The translations under genes and the position numbers were made by a program. From a virus: a DNA stretch of 25,247 bases. Shown piece after piece: positions 23,533 to 25,247 of this stretch. The stretch's first letter is position 1. Each line of letters opens with the position of its first letter. The notes beneath the pieces are model-generated. The model did no database searches. It saw nothing but the letters and a program-made list of their open reading frames with translations, and had not been told where the DNA came from. The stretch spans positions 1-25,247 of the IMG/VR virus record IMGVR_UViG_3300042373_000397; one strand, 5' to 3'.

Positions 23533-23557
23533 AGCCTCACATTTGTGGGGCTTTTTT
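23533..23557 (+). terminator. Rho-independent terminator before the spanin gene
   Basis: AGCCTCAC (23533-23540), loop ATTT, GTGGGGCT (23545-23552), an 8-bp stem with one G-U pair, then six T residues (23552-23557). Confidence 0.88.
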
Positions 23558-23559
23558 AT

Positions 23560-23567
23560 TACATTTG
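23560..23567 (+). promoter_or_regulatory. Putative -7 promoter box before the spanin gene
   Basis: TACATTTG matches TAnnTTTG and ends 4 nt before ATG 23572, the same spacing as upstream of both homing endonuclease genes. It directly follows a terminator, so an independent leaderless transcript is plausible. Confidence 0.35.
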
Positions 23568-23571
23568 AGCC

Positions 23572-24006
23572 ATGAAAAAACTAATAACAATACTTTGCTT
23601 GACTTACTTATTATCGGGCTGCTTATACACTAAGAAACGAGCAATAGAGAAATTTTGTACAACAGATAGTATTCCATATTCGATTATAGTACATGATACA
23701 ATAGTTATAAAGGCAATCAAAGTAGATACATTCTTCAATTCAAGTATTGATTCATTCACGATTATCAAAGACCGCTTAGAAATTCGTTATAAAAAAGTAG
23801 GTGAAAAAATATTTATACAAGGGGAGTGCAAATCAGATACTATATATAAGACAAAATTAGTCCAGGTGCAAGTGCCGACAAAGGTTAAGAAATTAGAATG
23901 GTGGGAGAGCCTATACATAAAAGCAAGGGATTGGTTTGCTGTCATTGGCTTTTTAGCAATGTTCTTAGGGTTTTATCTCATTATGCCACATAAAAAGAGT
24001 GAGTAG
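23572..24006 (+). CDS. Spanin-like lipoprotein with C-terminal membrane helix
   Basis: A 144-residue protein. The N-terminus MKKLITILCLTYLLSGC is a lipoprotein signal peptide with a lipobox (LLSG|C17). A beta-rich, charged middle follows (DTFFNSSIDSFTIIKDRLEI; IFIQGECKSDTIYKTKLVQV). A single membrane segment lies near the end (WFAVIGFLAMFLGFYLIMP, about 121-139) with a basic KK after it. A lipid anchor at one end and a membrane helix at the other match unimolecular spanins such as T1 gp11, which bridge and fuse inner and outer membranes in the last step of lysis. Two hairpins follow the stop. Confidence 0.65.
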   Translation: MKKLITILCLTYLLSGCLYTKKRAIEKFCTTDSIPYSIIVHDTIVIKAIKVDTFFNSSIDSFTIIKDRLEIRYKKVGEKIFIQGECKSDTIYKTKLVQVQVPTKVKKLEWWESLYIKARDWFAVIGFLAMFLGFYLIMPHKKSE

Positions 24007-24021
24007 TTCGGAAAAACCGAA
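24007..24021 (+). other. Small hairpin after the spanin stop codon
   Basis: TTCGG, loop AAAAA, CCGAA: a perfect 5-bp inverted repeat starting on the base after the TAG stop. It lacks a T run. It may protect the mRNA 3' end or be chance. Confidence 0.4.
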
Positions 24022-24030
24022 TAAGTGAAT

Positions 24031-24062
24031 AGCCTTAAAAGTAAGATTTTGGGGCTTTTTTT
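24031..24062 (+). terminator. Rho-independent terminator ending the lysis unit
   Basis: AGCCTTAAAA (24031-24040), loop GTAAGA, TTTTGGGGCT (24047-24056): a 10-bp stem with two G-U pairs, followed by T residues to 24062. Confidence 0.85.
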
Positions 24063-24125
24063 ACGTTTAGTCTAAAAAATATTAGCTTGATTTATAGTAA
24101 GTTATGATTTATTTTTAATGAATGT

Positions 24126-24156
24126 TTTGTAATGTCGTATAAACATACGACTTTTG
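24126..24156 (+). promoter_or_regulatory. Promoter with embedded palindromic operator candidate
   Basis: TTTG at 24126-24129 (-33 element) is 19 nt from GACTTTTG at 24149-24156, one mismatch from the Bacteroidota -7 box TAnnTTTG. Between and overlapping them is a perfect 7-bp inverted repeat, GTCGTAT (24134-24140), loop AAAC, ATACGAC (24145-24151). A repressor dimer bound there would block the promoter. The following gene starts at 24181. The rest of the gap 24063-24125 is A/T-rich with nothing else evident. The palindrome followed by TTTT could instead be a weak terminator. Confidence 0.45.
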
Positions 24157-24180
24157 AACTCAGATAAACGAAACAAAATT

Positions 24181-24396
24181 ATGAACACACAAGAAATTAG
24201 AAGCAGAATTGCAAAGTACATGGAAGTAGGGTTTACAATGTCAGAAGCATTCTCTTGTATTAGAAGAGAGAAAAAATCTTCAAACAAAAAAGAAAGCATG
24301 GTAGACAAAATTGCAGCAATGCAAGAAAGAGCAGGTACTTATCAGTATGGATTTACTGGAAAAGAATATGGTAACAGAAAATGGGGAAATCAATAA
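24181..24396 (+). CDS. Small basic protein of unknown function
   Basis: A 71-residue protein from ATG 24181 (MNTQEIRSRIAKYMEVGFTM at the start). An in-frame TTG at 24154 would add nine residues but lies in the promoter-like region, so ATG is preferred. It contains a helical N-terminus, a Lys-rich middle (RREKKSSNKKESM) and a Gly/Tyr-rich end (YQYGFTGKEYGNRKWGNQ). Not recognised. It is the first gene of a new unit of short genes after the lysis terminator, a common place for early phage proteins. Confidence 0.5.
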   Translation: MNTQEIRSRIAKYMEVGFTMSEAFSCIRREKKSSNKKESMVDKIAAMQERAGTYQYGFTGKEYGNRKWGNQ

Positions 24397-24423
24397 TTAT
24401 TAACCAATTAAATCAAAACAAAA

Positions 24424-24663
24424 ATGAAAACTACTAAACATCAAATTTTAAAATCAAAAGAAGGCTTCTCATCTCAATGCAGAATTTATGAAGCATTTAC
24501 AACTAAAACAGCACTAAGAAACGAATTGCAAAGATTATACGATTCTTGGTCTCGTAATGGTGGCGAAATAGTTAAATTTAATAAAAAAGATATGCTATTA
24601 GTTGTGCGAGAGTCAGACAATTCTGCTACCTATACATTTGAATATTTAGAAAGATACATATAA
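24424..24663 (+). CDS. Small protein of unknown function, early-like region
   Basis: A 79-residue soluble protein (MKTTKHQILKSKEGFSSQCR at the start) with an alpha-beta pattern: a helix around TKTALRNELQRLYDSWSRN, then strands around MLLVVRESDNSATYTFEYLE. Not recognised and no catalytic motif seen. It follows a short A-rich leader and is 1 nt from the next gene. Confidence 0.5.
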   Translation: MKTTKHQILKSKEGFSSQCRIYEAFTTKTALRNELQRLYDSWSRNGGEIVKFNKKDMLLVVRESDNSATYTFEYLERYI

Positions 24664-24664
24664 T

Positions 24665-24898
24665 ATGACACGAACAGAAATGACAAAACAAAACCGAGAC
24701 CAATTAGCAACCGACTACAACTTACGAATAAAATTAAGTTTAGATTTGGGCTGCAATGAGCGAACAATTCAAAGGTGGGCAGTAAACAATAGCCCCAAAT
24801 TGACAACAGATTCATTCCTTAGCTACTTTAAAAAACACGCTAACTACACAGAACCATTAACCAAAGAAATCAAAATAAACCAATTAATCGAACATTAA
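24665..24898 (+). CDS. Small helix-turn-helix protein candidate
   Basis: A 77-residue basic protein. The segment IKLSLDLGCNERTIQRWAVN (about 22-41) reads as a helix-turn-helix: a first helix, a Gly at the turn, and a recognition helix ERTIQRWA. The remainder is helical (LTTDSFLSYFKKHANYTEPL). It may be a small DNA-binding regulator for this unit and a candidate ligand of the palindrome upstream. The call rests on one motif. Confidence 0.45.
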   Translation: MTRTEMTKQNRDQLATDYNLRIKLSLDLGCNERTIQRWAVNNSPKLTTDSFLSYFKKHANYTEPLTKEIKINQLIEH

Positions 24899-24901
24899 AA
24901 C

Positions 24902-25129
24902 ATGGAAAAACTACTAAGACGAATCATGTATGGCGAACAAGTAACGACCATGCAGAACAAATCAAAATCAAACACTATCCTTGCACGTTACGAGAGGGTG
25001 CAGAGGCTGCGAAACATTGCAATAGATGATAATACATTCTGCAAAGTTTACCAAGCTAACAGGCTACTAAAAGAACTCACAATCAAATTAAATCAAATCA
25101 ATTCATACCAAACTTTAAATCTAAATTAA
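24902..25129 (+). CDS. Small basic protein of unknown function
   Basis: A 75-residue Lys/Arg/Asn-rich helical protein (MEKLLRRIMYGEQVTTMQNK at the start; LARYERVQRLRNIAIDDNTF in the middle). Not recognised. It is 3 nt after the preceding stop and 1 nt before the next start, so it belongs to the same operon. Confidence 0.45.
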   Translation: MEKLLRRIMYGEQVTTMQNKSKSNTILARYERVQRLRNIAIDDNTFCKVYQANRLLKELTIKLNQINSYQTLNLN

Positions 25130-25130
25130 A

Positions 25131-25247
25131 ATGACACCAGTAAACAACAAATCACTCATCCATTTTTTATTTTCACAAATGGAAAAATTAGACTCAAAAG
25201 AAATTGATGTTGCTACAGCATCAGCACAAGCCAACTTGGCTAAACAA
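25131..25247 (+). CDS. Small phage protein, N-terminal part (runs off the window)
   Basis: ATG 25131 opens a frame that stays open to the right edge: 39 residues beginning MTPVNNKSLIHFLFSQMEKL, then DSKEIDVATASAQANLAKQ. The pattern of an MEKL(D/N)..EID helix followed by an Ala/Gln-rich helix recurs in short hypothetical proteins near the replication and regulation genes of Bacteroidota phages. Function unknown, and the C-terminus is not in the window. Confidence 0.5.
   Translation, partial: MTPVNNKSLIHFLFSQMEKLDSKEIDVATASAQANLAKQ

Noticed and set aside
24134-24155. GTCGTAT palindrome plus TTTT as a terminator
   Set aside because: The stem is A/T-rich with a short T run, a real terminator lies just upstream (24031-24062), and promoter-like boxes overlap it. 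An operator is the better reading, though not proven.
1-25247. tRNA genes, CRISPR arrays, integrase or att sites
   Set aside because: No cloverleaf-like sequences, spaced repeats, recombinase motifs or flanking direct repeats were seen on reading. Integration state cannot be judged from this window.

Overview
The window is a 25 kb piece of a tailed bacteriophage (or prophage) genome, most likely a siphovirus of a Bacteroidota host. The reasons are: about one third G+C by eye; mostly TAA stops; A/T-rich leaders with almost no Shine-Dalgarno sequences; several copies of the Bacteroidota -7 promoter box TAnnTTTG; and a gene set typical of Bacteroidota siphophages. Every supported gene is on the + strand. 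I see no tRNA, rRNA, CRISPR array or insertion sequence.

Layout. (1) 1-3690: the end of a MazG-like gene, a small sigma-like factor, two glycosyltransferase-like proteins, a small CxxC membrane protein, a small CxxC protein and a SAM methyltransferase. (2) 3690-5898: packaging. This holds the small terminase, an HNH homing endonuclease and the large terminase. (3) 5916-12606: tail. A tail assembly chaperone with a -1 frameshift is followed by an HK97-gp10-like protein, two tail proteins and a short tape-measure protein. (4) 12624-15079: head. XkdF-like protease, candidate scaffold, major capsid protein, terminator. (5) 15131-19968: tail-tube-like protein between two terminators, then an unknown protein, portal, GIY-YIG homing endonuclease, connector and tail-completion-like protein. 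(6) 19991-24006: surface/fibre-like proteins, small membrane proteins including a holin candidate, M15 endolysin, metallophosphoesterase and a spanin-like lipoprotein with a C-terminal membrane helix. (7) 24181-25247: a new unit of small genes behind a promoter with an embedded palindrome.

The most notable signal is in the large terminase gene. Its reading frame starts at 4684, overlapping the end of the HNH gene, and encodes 26 residues ending in the first half of the Walker A motif (GGTS). A TAA stop follows at once. After a compact hairpin (11-pair stem, GUAA tetraloop) and a second in-frame TAA, the same frame resumes with AGKT and continues as a normal terminase to 5898. Removing 39 nt, equivalent to a hop from TCC at 4759 to TCA at 4798, restores an intact GGTSAGKT P-loop and a 391-residue enzyme. 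With the adjacent HNH gene this closely resembles the phage T4 mobA / gene 60 arrangement, where a homing endonuclease and a translational bypass sequence travel together. I propose a candidate programmed translational bypass element inside an essential P-loop; this is an inference from sequence.

Other points: a T9 slippery run joining the two chaperone frames; three genes (both homing endonucleases and the spanin) with TAnnTTTG exactly 4 nt before the ATG, suggesting leaderless transcripts; a TAG stop followed in frame by a 12-nt tandem repeat; and an unusual order in which the portal lies far from the terminase.
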